Positions 7,409-16,296 are shown, counted from the first letter of the stretch. The stretch is 37,600 bases of DNA from an uncultured bacterium (GCA_937889645.1 CALBZE010000020.1:1-37600); one strand, 5' to 3'. Notes: generated from the sequence alone by a model not told the origin. Numbers and translations: made by a program.

Positions 7409-9592
7409 CTAACCCTTGAAGTTCCGGAGCAGGTCGGCCAGCGCGTCCGGCTCCGAGACCGGCGCGGCGCACGTCTGCCCCGCGCACACGTACGCCCGCG
7501 GCGCCTCGCCGCTCACCATCGCTGCGAGCGCGGGCGGGAGCGCCGCGGCCTGCACCGCGCCCGGCGCGAATCGCCGCATCACCGTGCGCGGCCGGTATGT
7601 CCCGAGCGCGGTGCGGAAGAGCGCGTCCGCGCCGGCGTCGCCCTCTGCACCCACCACGACGACCGTCGTCACCGGCGACGTCGCCCAGTCCACCGCGCGC
7701 ACGTACGTCGCGAGCGCGGTCGGGATCTGCGTCGCCGACCCCGCGAAGGCGGCCAGGATCTCGCGGGCGCGCCGGTCGTACACCTCGTCGCCGGTGATTG
7801 CGGCCAGGCGGAGCAGCGTGATCGCGGTGACGCCGTTCCCCGACGGCGCGGGCGCGTCCACGATCGGGAGCTGCGGCTCCGCCAACAGCCCCACGCCCGC
7901 CTCGTCCCGTGGCCGGTCCGCGAGCGCGCCGCTCTCCGGCTCGCGGAACCGGCGCAGCATCACGTCGACCACGCTCCGGGCGCGCTCCAGGTACTCCGGC
8001 CGCTGGCTCCACTCGAACGCGTCGACGAGCGCCGCGGCGAAGAAGGCCTGGTCCTCGAGATACGCGCCCGCGCTCGCGTCGCCGGCCCGGTGCGCGACAC
8101 CGTCCTCCACGTCGAACCCCTCGTCCCAGATCCGGTCCAGCGCACGGAGCGCCGCCCGGCCGGCTTCGTCGTCCCCCAGGTACCGCGCCGCGGCCAGGTG
8201 TCCCGACGCGACGAGCGACGCCCACCCCGCGTACAGCGTCTCGTCGACGAACGGCCGCGGCCGCGCGTCCCGCGCAGCCCGGAGCCGCCGCGCGACCTCG
8301 GCGGCGAGGCGCTCCGCCTCCGCCTCGTCGACGCCGACCTCGCTCGCGATCTCCGCCGGGTCGCGCGCCAGGTAGAGCACGTGGCGCGTACGGTCGGTCG
8401 GCATCGTCGCGTCCGCGCGGTCGAGCCCGAAGCGCAGCACCGCAACGCGTTCCAGCAGGTCGACGTCGGACTCGACGCCGTCGCCTCCGACACCGCCGCC
8501 TGCCCCGCCCGCGGCCCCGCCACCGCCGGGCTCGCCACCCCTCCGTCCCGCGGCGAGCGCCTCCCGGATCTCCTCGCGCGTCCACGTCCAGTAATCGCCG
8601 TCGTCGTGCGGCCCGACGTCCGCGTCCTGCGACGCCGGGAACCCGCCCGCCTCGCGCAGCGCCGGCGCGACTTCGCGGTAGTAGGCGACGATCCCCTCGG
8701 CGGCGGCGCGGTAGAGCGGGTCGCGGAAGACCGCGTACGCCCGGGCGTAAGCTTCCAGGAGCGCGCCGTTGTCGGCCGCCATCTTCTCGAAGTGCGGGAC
8801 GAGCCACTCGGCATCCGTCGAGTAGCGATGGAAGGCGCCGCCCAGGTGGTCGTGGATCCCGCCGCACGCCATCGCCGTGAGGGTCGACGTCACGATCCGC
8901 CGCTCGAGCGCCCGACCGCCGTCCAGGTAGCGGTCCAGGAACAGCTCGATCGCGCCCGCGTTCGGGAACTTCGGCGCGCCGCCGAACCCGCCGTGCCGGC
9001 CGTCGAACCCCTGCATGAACGCGGCGACCGCGCCGTCGACGATACCCCGCGTAACGTCGCCCTCCTCGACCTCCGCCTGCTGGTATGCGGACACGTGCTG
9101 CCGGATCAGGCGCGCCTGCTCGGCAGCCCGCTCCGGCTCCTCGCGCCACACCCGCGCGACCGTCTCGAGCACCCGCCGGAACGACGGCCGGCCGTACCGG
9201 TCCTCCGGCGGGAAGTACGTCCCGCCGTAGAAGACCTCGCCTTCCGGCGTCAGGAACGCCGTGAGCGGCCAGCCGCCCTGACCGCTCACCGCCTGTACCG
9301 CCCGCTGGTACCTCGCGTCCACGTCCGGCCGCTCGTCCCGGTCGACCTTGATCGGCACGAACAGCCCGTTGATCAGCGCCGCCGTCTCCGGATCCTCGTA
9401 GCTCTCGTGGTCCATGACGTGGCACCAGTGGCACCACACCGCGCCGATGTCGAGCAGGATCGGACGGTTCTCGCGCCGCGCCCGCGCGAACGCCTCCGGC
9501 CCCCATGGCAACCAGTTCACCGGCTGCTCGGCGCCATGGCGCAGGAACGGGCTCCGCGAGTCCGCGAGCGATGGAGTGGGCGGTTCGGGCAT
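7409..9592 (-). CDS. DUF255 / SSP411 (YyaL) thioredoxin-fold protein
   Basis: 727 residues, a full-length member of the family that joins an N-terminal thioredoxin-like domain (DUF255) to a large alpha/alpha-barrel like those of N-acylglucosamine epimerases. The N-terminal motif VWCHWCHVM gives the C-x-x-C pair Cys54/Cys57; VSGQGGWPLTAFLTPEGEVFYGGTYFPP is split between conserved family blocks. The barrel half includes GGFGGAPKFPNAG and FEKMAADN. Around residues 350-370 there is a Gly-rich insertion. Its biochemical role is unsettled; redox activity on cellular proteins is likely. No clear Shine-Dalgarno sequence precedes the ATG. Confidence 0.92.
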   Translation of the reverse strand: MPEPPTPSLADSRSPFLRHGAEQPVNWLPWGPEAFARARRENRPILLDIGAVWCHWCHVMDHESYEDPETAALINGLFVPIKVDRDERPDVDARYQRAVQAVSGQGGWPLTAFLTPEGEVFYGGTYFPPEDRYGRPSFRRVLETVARVWREEPERAAEQARLIRQHVSAYQQAEVEEGDVTRGIVDGAVAAFMQGFDGRHGGFGGAPKFPNAGAIELFLDRYLDGGRALERRIVTSTLTAMACGGIHDHLGGAFHRYSTDAEWLVPHFEKMAADNGALLEAYARAYAVFRDPLYRAAAEGIVAYYREVAPALREAGGFPASQDADVGPHDDGDYWTWTREEIREALAAGRRGGEPGGGGAAGGAGGGVGGDGVESDVDLLERVAVLRFGLDRADATMPTDRTRHVLYLARDPAEIASEVGVDEAEAERLAAEVARRLRAARDARPRPFVDETLYAGWASLVASGHLAAARYLGDDEAGRAALRALDRIWDEGFDVEDGVAHRAGDASAGAYLEDQAFFAAALVDAFEWSQRPEYLERARSVVDVMLRRFREPESGALADRPRDEAGVGLLAEPQLPIVDAPAPSGNGVTAITLLRLAAITGDEVYDRRAREILAAFAGSATQIPTALATYVRAVDWATSPVTTVVVVGAEGDAGADALFRTALGTYRPRTVMRRFAPGAVQAAALPPALAAMVSGEAPRAYVCAGQTCAAPVSEPDALADLLRNFKG

Positions 9593-9687
9593 GAGCGTTC
9601 GTGGTGAAGTGTGGTTCGCGCCCGCACGCGCGCAGAGGCGACGGCGCGGCTCGAGCGGGCGCGGCGCGCCGGAAATCCGGCCGCGCC

Positions 9688-10164
9688 CTACCCCGCGTAC
9701 GTGAACCCCGCCGCCTTGATCGAGAGCGGCTCGCCCTCATGGAACGTGCCCGCGTCGACGACCTCGCCGATGAAGAGCGTGTGGTCCCCCGCGGCGACCT
9801 CTTCGACGATCCGGCACTCCACGTACCCGAGCGTGTCCTCCAGCACCGGCGCGCCCGTGACCCCCTCGCGGTACGCGAACTCGTCGATCTTCTCCGGCGC
9901 GCGCGCGTAGGGACGGGCGAGGCGGCCGGCCTCGCGCCGCTGGCCCGCGTCGAAGACGTTGACGCTGAAGACCCGGTTCTCCCGCATCATCGCGATCGAC
10001 GCGCCGTCGTTCTCGACCGCGACCGCGACCATCGGCGGGTCGAACGAGATCTGCGTGACCCAGTTCGCCGTGAAGGCATTGAAGTCGTCGCCCCGGCGCA
10101 CGCCGATCGCGTAGAGCCCGTAGGTGAACGCCTCCAGGACGAGTCGCTTCGCCTGCTCGTTCAT
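9688..10164 (-). CDS. Flavin reductase-like (FMN-binding split-barrel) protein
   Basis: 158 residues covering one flavin reductase-like domain: VTQISFDPPMVAVAVEN near the N-terminus and VFSVNVFDAGQ in the centre, typical of the DIM6/NTAB/flavin-reductase group that binds FMN as a dimer. The family reduces flavin with NAD(P)H or supplies it to a monooxygenase; no partner oxygenase lies nearby. The ATG overlaps the stop of the endonuclease III gene by 4 bp (ATGA), indicating coupled translation. Confidence 0.87.
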   Translation of the reverse strand: MNEQAKRLVLEAFTYGLYAIGVRRGDDFNAFTANWVTQISFDPPMVAVAVENDGASIAMMRENRVFSVNVFDAGQRREAGRLARPYARAPEKIDEFAYREGVTGAPVLEDTLGYVECRIVEEVAAGDHTLFIGEVVDAGTFHEGEPLSIKAAGFTYAG

Positions 10165-11003
10165 CGCTTCGCCCCCTTTCTCGCGGCACCGGCAGACGAC
10201 GCCGCGCGCTTCGTGGTCCGCGTGCCCTCACCGTTCGACGCCGCCCGCTTCGTCGTCCGCGCAACCTCACCTTTCGACGCCGCGCGATCCGTCGCCGCCC
10301 CATCCCCGACCGCAAGCCGCGCCCCGCCCGTCGGGCACAGCGACGCCACCACGCACGTCTCGCAGCGGGGCCGCCGCGCGTCGCAGACCTTGCGCCCATG
10401 CCAGATCAGCAGGTGCTCCACCGCGGTCCACCGGTCCCGCGGCAGCAGCTCCATCAGGTCCCGCTCGACCTTCTCGGGATCCGTCTCGCGCGTCAACCCC
10501 AGCCGCCCCGCCAACCGCTTCACGTGGGTGTCGACGACGACGCCCTCCGACTTCCCGAACGCGTTGCTCAACACCACGTTCGCCGTCTTGCGGCCGACGC
10601 CCGGCAGCACGACCAGCGCTTCCATCTCCGCCGGCACCTCGCCCCCGTGCCGCTCCACCAGCGCCTGGGCCATCCCCAGAAGGCTCTTCGCCTTGCTCCG
10701 GAAGAACCCCGTCGAGCGGATGATCTCCTCCAGCTCCTCCTGCCGCGCCGCCGCCAGATCGTGCGGAGTCGGATACCGCGCGAACAACGACGGCGTCACC
10801 TGATTCACCCGCTCGTCCGTGCACTGCGCCGACAGAATCGTCGCCGCGAGCAGCTCGAACGCATTGCGATGATTCAGCGCGCACTTCGCGTCGGGGTACT
10901 CGCCCTCGAGCCGGCGCAGGATCTCCAGCGCCCGCTCCCGCTTGGCTGCTTTGGTCTCCCGGACCCGCGCCGGGCCTGATTTATTGCGCGTTCCCGTCGC
11001 CAC
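10161..11003 (-). CDS. nth: Endonuclease III
   Basis: 280 residues from a GTG start preceded by AGGAGG. It removes oxidised pyrimidines and nicks abasic sites in base-excision repair. The helix-hairpin-helix LPGVGRKTANVV holds catalytic Lys139, VDTHVKRL holds Asp158, and a [4Fe-4S] cluster is set by Cys207, Cys214, Cys217 and Cys223 with the exact C-x6-C-x2-C-x5-C spacing. The usual enzyme ends soon after the cluster; here about 50 extra residues follow, rich in Ala, Lys, Arg and Gly and built from repeats of the type TTKRAAS, perhaps a DNA-binding tail. It is the first gene of a pair with the flavin reductase. Confidence 0.95.
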   Translation of the reverse strand: MATGTRNKSGPARVRETKAAKRERALEILRRLEGEYPDAKCALNHRNAFELLAATILSAQCTDERVNQVTPSLFARYPTPHDLAAARQEELEEIIRSTGFFRSKAKSLLGMAQALVERHGGEVPAEMEALVVLPGVGRKTANVVLSNAFGKSEGVVVDTHVKRLAGRLGLTRETDPEKVERDLMELLPRDRWTAVEHLLIWHGRKVCDARRPRCETCVVASLCPTGGARLAVGDGAATDRAASKGEVARTTKRAASNGEGTRTTKRAASSAGAARKGAKR

Positions 11004-11020
11004 TGTGGCCTCCTGGTACT

Positions 11021-11166
11021 GGGGCTCGGGGCTTAGGGCTCAGGGCCTAGGGGGCGAGCGACGCCGGGAGCCGGAGTGAGGCTGCCGGCGTCGCGTCGCC
11101 TGATACCAGACAACCGAGCCCTGAGCCCTAAGCCCTGAGCCCTAAGCCCTAAGCCCTAAGCCCTCC
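11021..11166. repeat. Heptad GGGCTYA arrays facing each other (array A)
   Basis: G-rich heptads at 11021-11054 (GGGGCTCGGGGCTTAGGGCT and on) and C-rich heptads at 11115-11166 flank about 60 bp. The two arms are inverted relative to each other. Runs of three or four G separated by four bases fit a G-quadruplex. The array lies between the end of polX and the start of nth; the C-rich arm is G-rich in the polX transcript just after its stop. Confidence 0.85.
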
Positions 11167-11183
11167 CATCCAACCCCGATCCC

Positions 11184-12917
11184 CTACCCCAACCGCTTCC
11201 TCCCCAAATACGCCCCCACCTCCCCCACACCCCACGCATTCACCACATCCTCGACGCCAAGCCACCCCTTCCGCGCGACTCCCACTCCGTACCGCACATC
11301 GTCCAGCCCTTCCACACTGTGCGCGTCCGGGTTGATCGCCGTGCGCACGCCCTTCGCCTTCGCGTCGCGCCAGTAGCGCCAGTCCATGTCGAGGCGGTGC
11401 GGGTTCGCGTTGATCTCGATGGCGACGCCCCGCTCCGCGGCAGCGTCGATCACGGCGTCCAGGTCGATCGCGAAGCCGCGCCGCGACAGCAGCAGCCGAC
11501 CGGTCGGGTGGCCGAGGAACGTCAGGTACGGGTTCTCCATCGCCCGCAGCACGCGCTCCGTCTGCTCCGACTGCGACAGCCCGAACGACGAGTGCACCGA
11601 GCCGACGACGTAGTCCATGCTCGCCAGCACCTCCTCGTCGCCGTCGGCGTAGTCGAGCCGGCCGTCGGGGAGGATGTCCGCCTCGATCCCCTTGAAGAGC
11701 CACAGCTCGCGGCCGTGCTCCTCGTTCCACGCGTCGATCTCGTCGTGCTGGCGACGCACGTCGTCGGGCGAGAGCCCGCCCGCGTACGCCGCCGCGCGCG
11801 AGTGGTCCGCGATGCCGAGGTAGCGCCACCCCCGCGCTCGCGCGGCCTCCGCCATCTCGCGCAGCGTCGCCCGCCCGTCGCTGTACGTCGTGTGGCAGTG
11901 GAAGCAACCCTGCAGGTCTTCGTAGGCGACGAGGCGCGGCAGCGACCCGGCGGCCGCCGCCTCCACCTCGCCCCGCCCTTCCCGCAGCTCCGGCGGCACG
12001 TACGCCAGCCCGAGCGCCGCGTACAGCGCCGCCTCGTCCTCCGCACCGACCGGCGACCCATCGCGCAGCAGGCCGCCGGGCGTGAGCTCCAGCCCCAGCG
12101 ACGCCGCGCGCTCCGCCAGCGCCGCCCAGTGCTCCTCGCCACCCGTCGCATGCAGCAACGCCGCCGCGAACGACGTCGGCGTCGCGCACCGCACGAAGAG
12201 CGTCGCGCCCTCGGCAAGGCGGGCGGCGACGGCGTCGTCGCCTGCCGGCCGGACCTCCGCCACGCCCGGCAGCGAACCGACCGCGGCGAGGACGGCGGTC
12301 GCGTCGTCGGCTTCGACGAGGATCTCGACCCGGTCGACCGTCTCCATCAGCCGACGCACGCCGCCCGCGACCTCGACGCGACGCACGCCCGGCACGCTCC
12401 CGAGCGCGCCCGCGGCCGCCACGGCGATCGCGTGCGCCTCCGGCCAGCGACGTCGCCCGGCCACGCTCCGCAGGAACGCCACCCCCTCCAGGATCTTCTC
12501 CTGCGTCTTCGCGCCGAACCCCGCCAGCCCCGCGATCCGCCCCTCGACCGCCGCGCGCTCCAGGTCGTCCAGCGACGCGATCCCCAGCTCCTTGTGCAGC
12601 GTGTGGATCCGCTTCGCGCCGAGCCCCGGCACCTCGAGCACCTCGAAGAGACCCGGCGGCGTCGCCTCCCGCAGTTCGCGGTGCACCGTCGAGATCCCCG
12701 TCTCGACCAGCTCCCGCGCGACCTCCGCCGTCGCCGGCCCGATCCCCTTGATCTTCGCCAGCGCCCCCGTCCGCACCAGCTCCGCGATGTCGCCGGTCAG
12801 CCCCTCGATCACCCGCGCCGCGCCATAGAACGCCCGCGCCCGGAACGGGTTCTCGCCCCGCAGCTCCATCAGCGTGCCGATCTCCGTCAGCACCGCAGCG
12901 ATCACGTGCTTATCCAT
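11184..12917 (-). CDS. polX: PolX-like protein with degenerate polymerase site and intact PHP domain
   Basis: 577 residues in the full bacterial PolX layout: helix-hairpin-helix DNA-binding region (1-150, with KIKGIGPATAEVA and EVPGLGAKRI), polymerase palm (about 155-320) and C-terminal PHP domain (335-577). In the palm the family motif G-S-x-R-R...D-x-D reads GGVRRLMETVDRVEIL, so the two catalytic Asp positions are Arg196 and Glu198, and the third Asp position (x-V-D-L-R) appears as Phe241. Nucleotide transfer is therefore unlikely. The PHP metal residues are kept: HCHTTYSDG (His340, His342), ADHS, a GSVHSS segment, HPTGR and NPDAHS. The expected activity is a manganese-dependent 3'-5' exonuclease or phosphatase acting on DNA ends in repair. 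Its first 8 bases overlap the end of the upstream gene. Confidence 0.9.
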   Translation of the reverse strand: MDKHVIAAVLTEIGTLMELRGENPFRARAFYGAARVIEGLTGDIAELVRTGALAKIKGIGPATAEVARELVETGISTVHRELREATPPGLFEVLEVPGLGAKRIHTLHKELGIASLDDLERAAVEGRIAGLAGFGAKTQEKILEGVAFLRSVAGRRRWPEAHAIAVAAAGALGSVPGVRRVEVAGGVRRLMETVDRVEILVEADDATAVLAAVGSLPGVAEVRPAGDDAVAARLAEGATLFVRCATPTSFAAALLHATGGEEHWAALAERAASLGLELTPGGLLRDGSPVGAEDEAALYAALGLAYVPPELREGRGEVEAAAAGSLPRLVAYEDLQGCFHCHTTYSDGRATLREMAEAARARGWRYLGIADHSRAAAYAGGLSPDDVRRQHDEIDAWNEEHGRELWLFKGIEADILPDGRLDYADGDEEVLASMDYVVGSVHSSFGLSQSEQTERVLRAMENPYLTFLGHPTGRLLLSRRGFAIDLDAVIDAAAERGVAIEINANPHRLDMDWRYWRDAKAKGVRTAINPDAHSVEGLDDVRYGVGVARKGWLGVEDVVNAWGVGEVGAYLGRKRLG

Positions 12918-13674
12918 CGCCCAGCGCCCCCGGGTTGACCGCCACGTACCGGAAGATCCGCGACACCAGCTTCAGAGCCTCCAGCTCCGTGACCAGTCCG
13001 TACCACCCGTGCAGCTCGCCGCCGGGGAGGATGTTCGCGAAGTCGACGTCGCCCGGACGCGCATCGGCGTCCGCCCAGTGCCCCGCCGGCTCGCCGCCCA
13101 GCTCGACCCCGATCGGGATCGTCCCGAACCCCGGCCGCCCGGGCCGCATCCCCAGCACCAGCAGCACGTCCAGCCGGTCGTACGGCGGCGTCTCCGGATC
13201 TTCGCGGCCCGGCATCGTCCAGAAGAACCCGTCGACCGGCTCCGGCGTCGCCCCTTCCTCGACCCGCGCCCAGAACAGGTGCCGCGGGAGCTGCACGTAC
13301 CCCGCCGGGTGCGGCGGCGTCAGCTCCCAACGCCCCACGAGCGACGTCGCATCGACCAGCCGCCGCGCCAGCGCCTCCTCGATCGCGAACACCCGCCGAT
13401 CGAACCGCCAGAAGTGCCACGCCTGGTAGAGCAGCGCGCCGTACCACCCGTACACGTCCGCGCCCGCCGCGTCGCCGGTCAGCTCGCGCAGCACCGCGCT
13501 CACCGACTCCAGCACCAGGAACCGCTCCGGCGACGACGGGTCCGTACCCCGCAGCCCGACTTCCTCGAGGATCCGCGGAAACGTTTTCGACTCGAATTCG
13601 CCGGTCCGGAAGACGAGTTCGTACGGCGTGAGGCGTCCCGCGCGGTCGTCGGTTTCGCTGTTGACTCGTTGCAT
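12910..13674 (-). CDS. Unknown protein coupled to polX
   Basis: 254 residues, no recognised family. It is soluble, with no signal peptide or membrane segment, and rich in aromatic residues in the middle (VYGWYGALLYQAWHFWRFDRR cut here into its WYG and WRFDRR parts). Later segments are VLLVLGMRPGRPGFGTIPIG and a GGELHGWYGLVTELE motif. An EAL-like string occurs (EEALARR), but the EAL phosphodiesterase pattern is absent. The stop lies inside the start of the PolX gene (8-bp overlap), so the two are translated together and may act together. It reads as an intact, conserved-looking protein of undefined function. Confidence 0.7.
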   Translation of the reverse strand: MQRVNSETDDRAGRLTPYELVFRTGEFESKTFPRILEEVGLRGTDPSSPERFLVLESVSAVLRELTGDAAGADVYGWYGALLYQAWHFWRFDRRVFAIEEALARRLVDATSLVGRWELTPPHPAGYVQLPRHLFWARVEEGATPEPVDGFFWTMPGREDPETPPYDRLDVLLVLGMRPGRPGFGTIPIGVELGGEPAGHWADADARPGDVDFANILPGGELHGWYGLVTELEALKLVSRIFRYVAVNPGALGDG

Positions 13675-13700
13675 GGGACGAATGATAGGTCCGGCCCCGC

Positions 13701-13774
13701 CGCCCCACCACCCCGGGGCTCAGGGCTCAGGGCCCAGGGCTCAGGGAGAGCCCCAATACCTAAGCCCTGAGCCC
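13701..13774. repeat. 74-bp direct repeat left of the subtilase (partner 15473-15546)
   Basis: A perfect 74-bp match to 15473-15546, 1772 bp away. It includes the G-rich heptads and the start of the C-rich heptads of array B. The two copies bracket the subtilase gene. Confidence 0.9.
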
Positions 13775-13790
13775 TAAGCCCCGAGCCCCT
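13715..13790. repeat. Heptad arrays (array B)
   Basis: G-rich heptads at 13715-13746 and C-rich heptads at 13761-13790, able to fold as a long hairpin or as G-quadruplex on either strand. It lies in the divergent region between the gene ending at 12910 and the subtilase gene. Confidence 0.85.
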
Positions 13791-14013
13791 TGCGCCCCAC
13801 CACCTGTCCGATGCAGATATTGTCACGCGCGGCCGATCCCCCGAGGAGGCGGACCGGCCGCGCGCCCACCCCGGTCCGGCGCTGGACCGGGTTCCGCCGT
13901 CGCGAGGACGCGCTCGCGGCGTGGACCCGGCCGGCGCCGCCGACGTTCCGGGTCCGGTGACGGGGCCCGGCCCACCCAGACCGCCTTCCAAAATCCCAAT
14001 CAGGAGGTGCAGC
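13791..14013 (+). other. Subtilase leader region
   Basis: No gene is seen here. An AT-rich spot around 13812-13825 (GCAGATATTGTCA) could hold a promoter but no paired boxes are clear. CAGGAGGTGC at 14001-14010 is the ribosome site that sets the subtilase start. Confidence 0.4.
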
Positions 14014-15462
14014 ATGGAACGTCGTTCCCGTAGACTCCCCGGCGCGTTCCTGGCTGCGTTCGCCATCGTGTGGGCGGCCTGCGCCGACGCGACCACCGAG
14101 CCCGAGAACCAGCCTACGCCGTCGTTCTCGGCAGTTTCGTCGCCGTCCGACTACATCGTCATGATGGCGACCGAGACGCTGCCGGCGAACTTCGCCGCGC
14201 AGCTGCGCGCCGCCGGCGGCGACGTGCAGCGCGAATTCGGCGAGATCGGCGTCGCCGTGGTGCGTGCCGACGCGCCCGACTTCGAGGCCCGGGCCAAGCG
14301 CGCCCCCGGCGTCAAGGCCGTGTTCCCCGACGTGACGATCCAGTGGCACGAGCCGCCGCGGGCGGTCGAGGTCATCGAGGCGGTCGCGGGCGGCGACGTC
14401 GTCGAAGCCGCGAGTCTGGGCGACGACGAGACGTTCTACGCCCTCCAGTGGGCGCCGGGCGCGATCCGCGCGCCGGAGGCGTGGGCGGCCGGGTACACGG
14501 GCCGCGGCGTCCGCGTCGCCGTGCTGGATGGCGGGATCCACAGCTCCCACATCGACCTCGCCCCGAACCTCGACGTCGCGCGGTCGGTCTCCTTCGTGCC
14601 GGGCGTCCCGTTCAACGAGGACCTCGGCACCTTCTGGCACGGCACCCACGTCGCCGGGATCATCGCCGCCGCGGACAACGGGATCGGCACGATCGGCATC
14701 GCGCCCGAGGCGACGCTGATCGGCGTCAAGGTCCTGCACGGCGGGTCCGGGCAGTTCAGCTGGATGATCCAGGGGATCCTCTACGCCGCGACGCCGATCG
14801 AGGAGGGCGGCGCCGGCGCGCACATCATCAACCTCAGCCTCGGCGCGCTCCTCGACGAGAAGGCCACGGACATCAAGCACGCGGTCAAGGACCTGATGAA
14901 GGCGATCGACCGCGCCATGGCCTACGCCCACAAGCGCGGCGTGACCGTGATCGCGGCGGCGGGCAACGACGCGATCGACACCGACGCGATGAAGGAGCTG
15001 ACCTTCGCGCCCGCCGCGAACCTCCACGTGATCTCCGTCTCGGCGACGGGGCCGTTCGGCTGGGCGCTCGGCGCGACGGACTTCGACCGGCCGGCGTCGT
15101 ACTCGAACTTCGGCCGCTCGCTCATCGACATCGCCGCGCCCGGCGGCGACTTCGCGCTCCCCGGCGAGGACATCTGCATCGTCAACACGCTGCAGGGCCC
15201 GATCGCCCAGGTCTGCTGGGCGCTCGACATGGTGATCAGCACCGTGCGCGGGTCCGGGACCAGCGTCGCCTCGTACAGCTGGTCGGCCGGGACCAGCATG
15301 GCCGCGCCCGCCGTCGCCGGCGTCGCCGCGCTCCTGCTCCAGCGCCACGGCCCCATGCCGCCCGCCGAGCTGCAGGCCCGACTGCTCCAGACGGCTAACG
15401 GGAACGGCAAGGATCCGTTCTACGGGCGCGGGTTCGTGGATGCTTGGAATGCGGTGAGATAG
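14014..15462 (+). CDS. Secreted subtilisin-like serine protease (S8)
   Basis: 482 residues from the ATG with AGGAGG 7 bp upstream. An N-terminal hydrophobic segment ends at AACADATTEP; Cys22 could be lipidated but the lipobox is poor. Residues about 45-110 look like an inhibitor-I9-type propeptide. The catalytic triad is visible: Asp in VAVLDGGIHSSHIDL, His in WHGTHVAGI and Ser in GTSMAAPAVAG. The oxyanion Asn is in AAAGND. It should be exported and degrade proteins outside the cytoplasm. The gene is alone on plus and bracketed by 74-bp direct repeats. Confidence 0.93.
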   Translation: MERRSRRLPGAFLAAFAIVWAACADATTEPENQPTPSFSAVSSPSDYIVMMATETLPANFAAQLRAAGGDVQREFGEIGVAVVRADAPDFEARAKRAPGVKAVFPDVTIQWHEPPRAVEVIEAVAGGDVVEAASLGDDETFYALQWAPGAIRAPEAWAAGYTGRGVRVAVLDGGIHSSHIDLAPNLDVARSVSFVPGVPFNEDLGTFWHGTHVAGIIAAADNGIGTIGIAPEATLIGVKVLHGGSGQFSWMIQGILYAATPIEEGGAGAHIINLSLGALLDEKATDIKHAVKDLMKAIDRAMAYAHKRGVTVIAAAGNDAIDTDAMKELTFAPAANLHVISVSATGPFGWALGATDFDRPASYSNFGRSLIDIAAPGGDFALPGEDICIVNTLQGPIAQVCWALDMVISTVRGSGTSVASYSWSAGTSMAAPAVAGVAALLLQRHGPMPPAELQARLLQTANGNGKDPFYGRGFVDAWNAVR

Positions 15463-15472
15463 GCCGCCCCAA

Positions 15473-15546
15473 CGCCCCACCACCCCGGGGCTCAGGGCTC
15501 AGGGCCCAGGGCTCAGGGAGAGCCCCAATACCTAAGCCCTGAGCCC
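15473..15546. repeat. 74-bp direct repeat right of the subtilase
   Basis: Perfect second copy of 13701-13774, starting 11 bp after the subtilase stop. Confidence 0.9.
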
Positions 15547-15570
15547 CGAGCCCTGAGCCCCGAGCCCTTA
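15487..15570. repeat. Heptad arrays (array C)
   Basis: G-rich heptads at 15487-15518 then C-rich heptads at 15533-15570, between the convergent subtilase and zincin genes. Each arm is G-rich in the transcript of the gene it follows, and the C-rich arm overlaps the zincin stop. It may act as a two-way terminator. Confidence 0.8.
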
Positions 15571-16296
15571 CCTCCCCACCTCCGCCCTACCCATCACCTC
15601 CACCACCACCGGCACCGCCCGCCCGAGCAACCCCCTCACCATCTCCCCCAACCCCTTCCGCCTCACCACCACCACGCACACCTCCCCGTCCGGCGCCTCT
15701 TCGAGACCCTCCTCGATCGTCACGAAGCACACGTCGCCCAGGTCCTCCGGGAGGGCGACCGTGTACTCCCGGCCGTGCCACACGAAACCGATCGCCTCCG
15801 GCGGCGCAGCGCGGGCGGGAAGCTCCTTCTCCACGAAATAATCGCGCTCGACCTTCCACACGCCTTCGGCCACGACGTCGCCGGAGCGGTAGAAGAACGG
15901 GTCGAAAGGCTCGCCGTGGACTCGCTTGAAGTTCTCGTCGACGGCGTAGTCCATCGCCTCGAGCGCGTCCTCGTCGGCAAGCCACTCGAGGTGGTGCTTC
16001 AGCTCGTGCGTCAGCGTCTCCCAGAGTTCCTCCTCCCAGTCGAACTCGGAGTCGAGACGCGAGAGGCGCCAGAACGAGCCGTAGTACAAAACGACGGCGG
16101 ACCGGATCGTCTCCGGCCCGCCCCAATCCGACGGATACGCCTCCGTCACGCACTCGCCCAGCGTGTACACGTCGGCGAGGGTGGGGTGCGGCAGCGCACC
16201 GCGCTCGACGACCAGCCCGTCCACCCCCTCCTTGTACTCCTCCGGGATCTCCTCCCAGTACTGCCAGGCGAGCGCCTCGAAATCTCGAAATTTCAT
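15568..16296 (-). CDS. Zincin-like metallopeptidase-domain protein
   Basis: 242 residues. The first 120 match the small zincin (DUF1025) pattern: FEALAWQYWEEIPEEY at the start, an internal VVLYYGSFWRL strand, and THELKHHLEWLAD with the HExxH motif His97-Glu98-His101. One zinc ion would be held there. The usual family member is about 120-150 residues; here a further 100 residues follow, with beta-strand-like segments (EAIGFVWHGREYTVALPEDL) of unknown role. No signal peptide, so it is cytoplasmic. Proteolysis by this family is not well proven. The start follows a strong hairpin after the transporter gene. Confidence 0.82.
   Translation of the reverse strand: MKFRDFEALAWQYWEEIPEEYKEGVDGLVVERGALPHPTLADVYTLGECVTEAYPSDWGGPETIRSAVVLYYGSFWRLSRLDSEFDWEEELWETLTHELKHHLEWLADEDALEAMDYAVDENFKRVHGEPFDPFFYRSGDVVAEGVWKVERDYFVEKELPARAAPPEAIGFVWHGREYTVALPEDLGDVCFVTIEEGLEEAPDGEVCVVVVRRKGLGEMVRGLLGRAVPVVVEVMGRAEVGR

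Noticed and set aside
7391..9607. Long plus-strand open frame opposite the DUF255 gene
   Set aside because: Antisense shadow of a clear thioredoxin-fold protein; Arg-rich and without motifs.
11021..11166. Telomere-like sequence
   Set aside because: The heptads resemble telomeric repeats, but they occur five times inside the window between genes, so they are not a chromosome end.
13661..13689. TTGACT with GATAGG 17 bp on as a plus promoter
   Set aside because: The -10 is poor and it lies over the start of a minus-strand gene, 330 bp from the subtilase.
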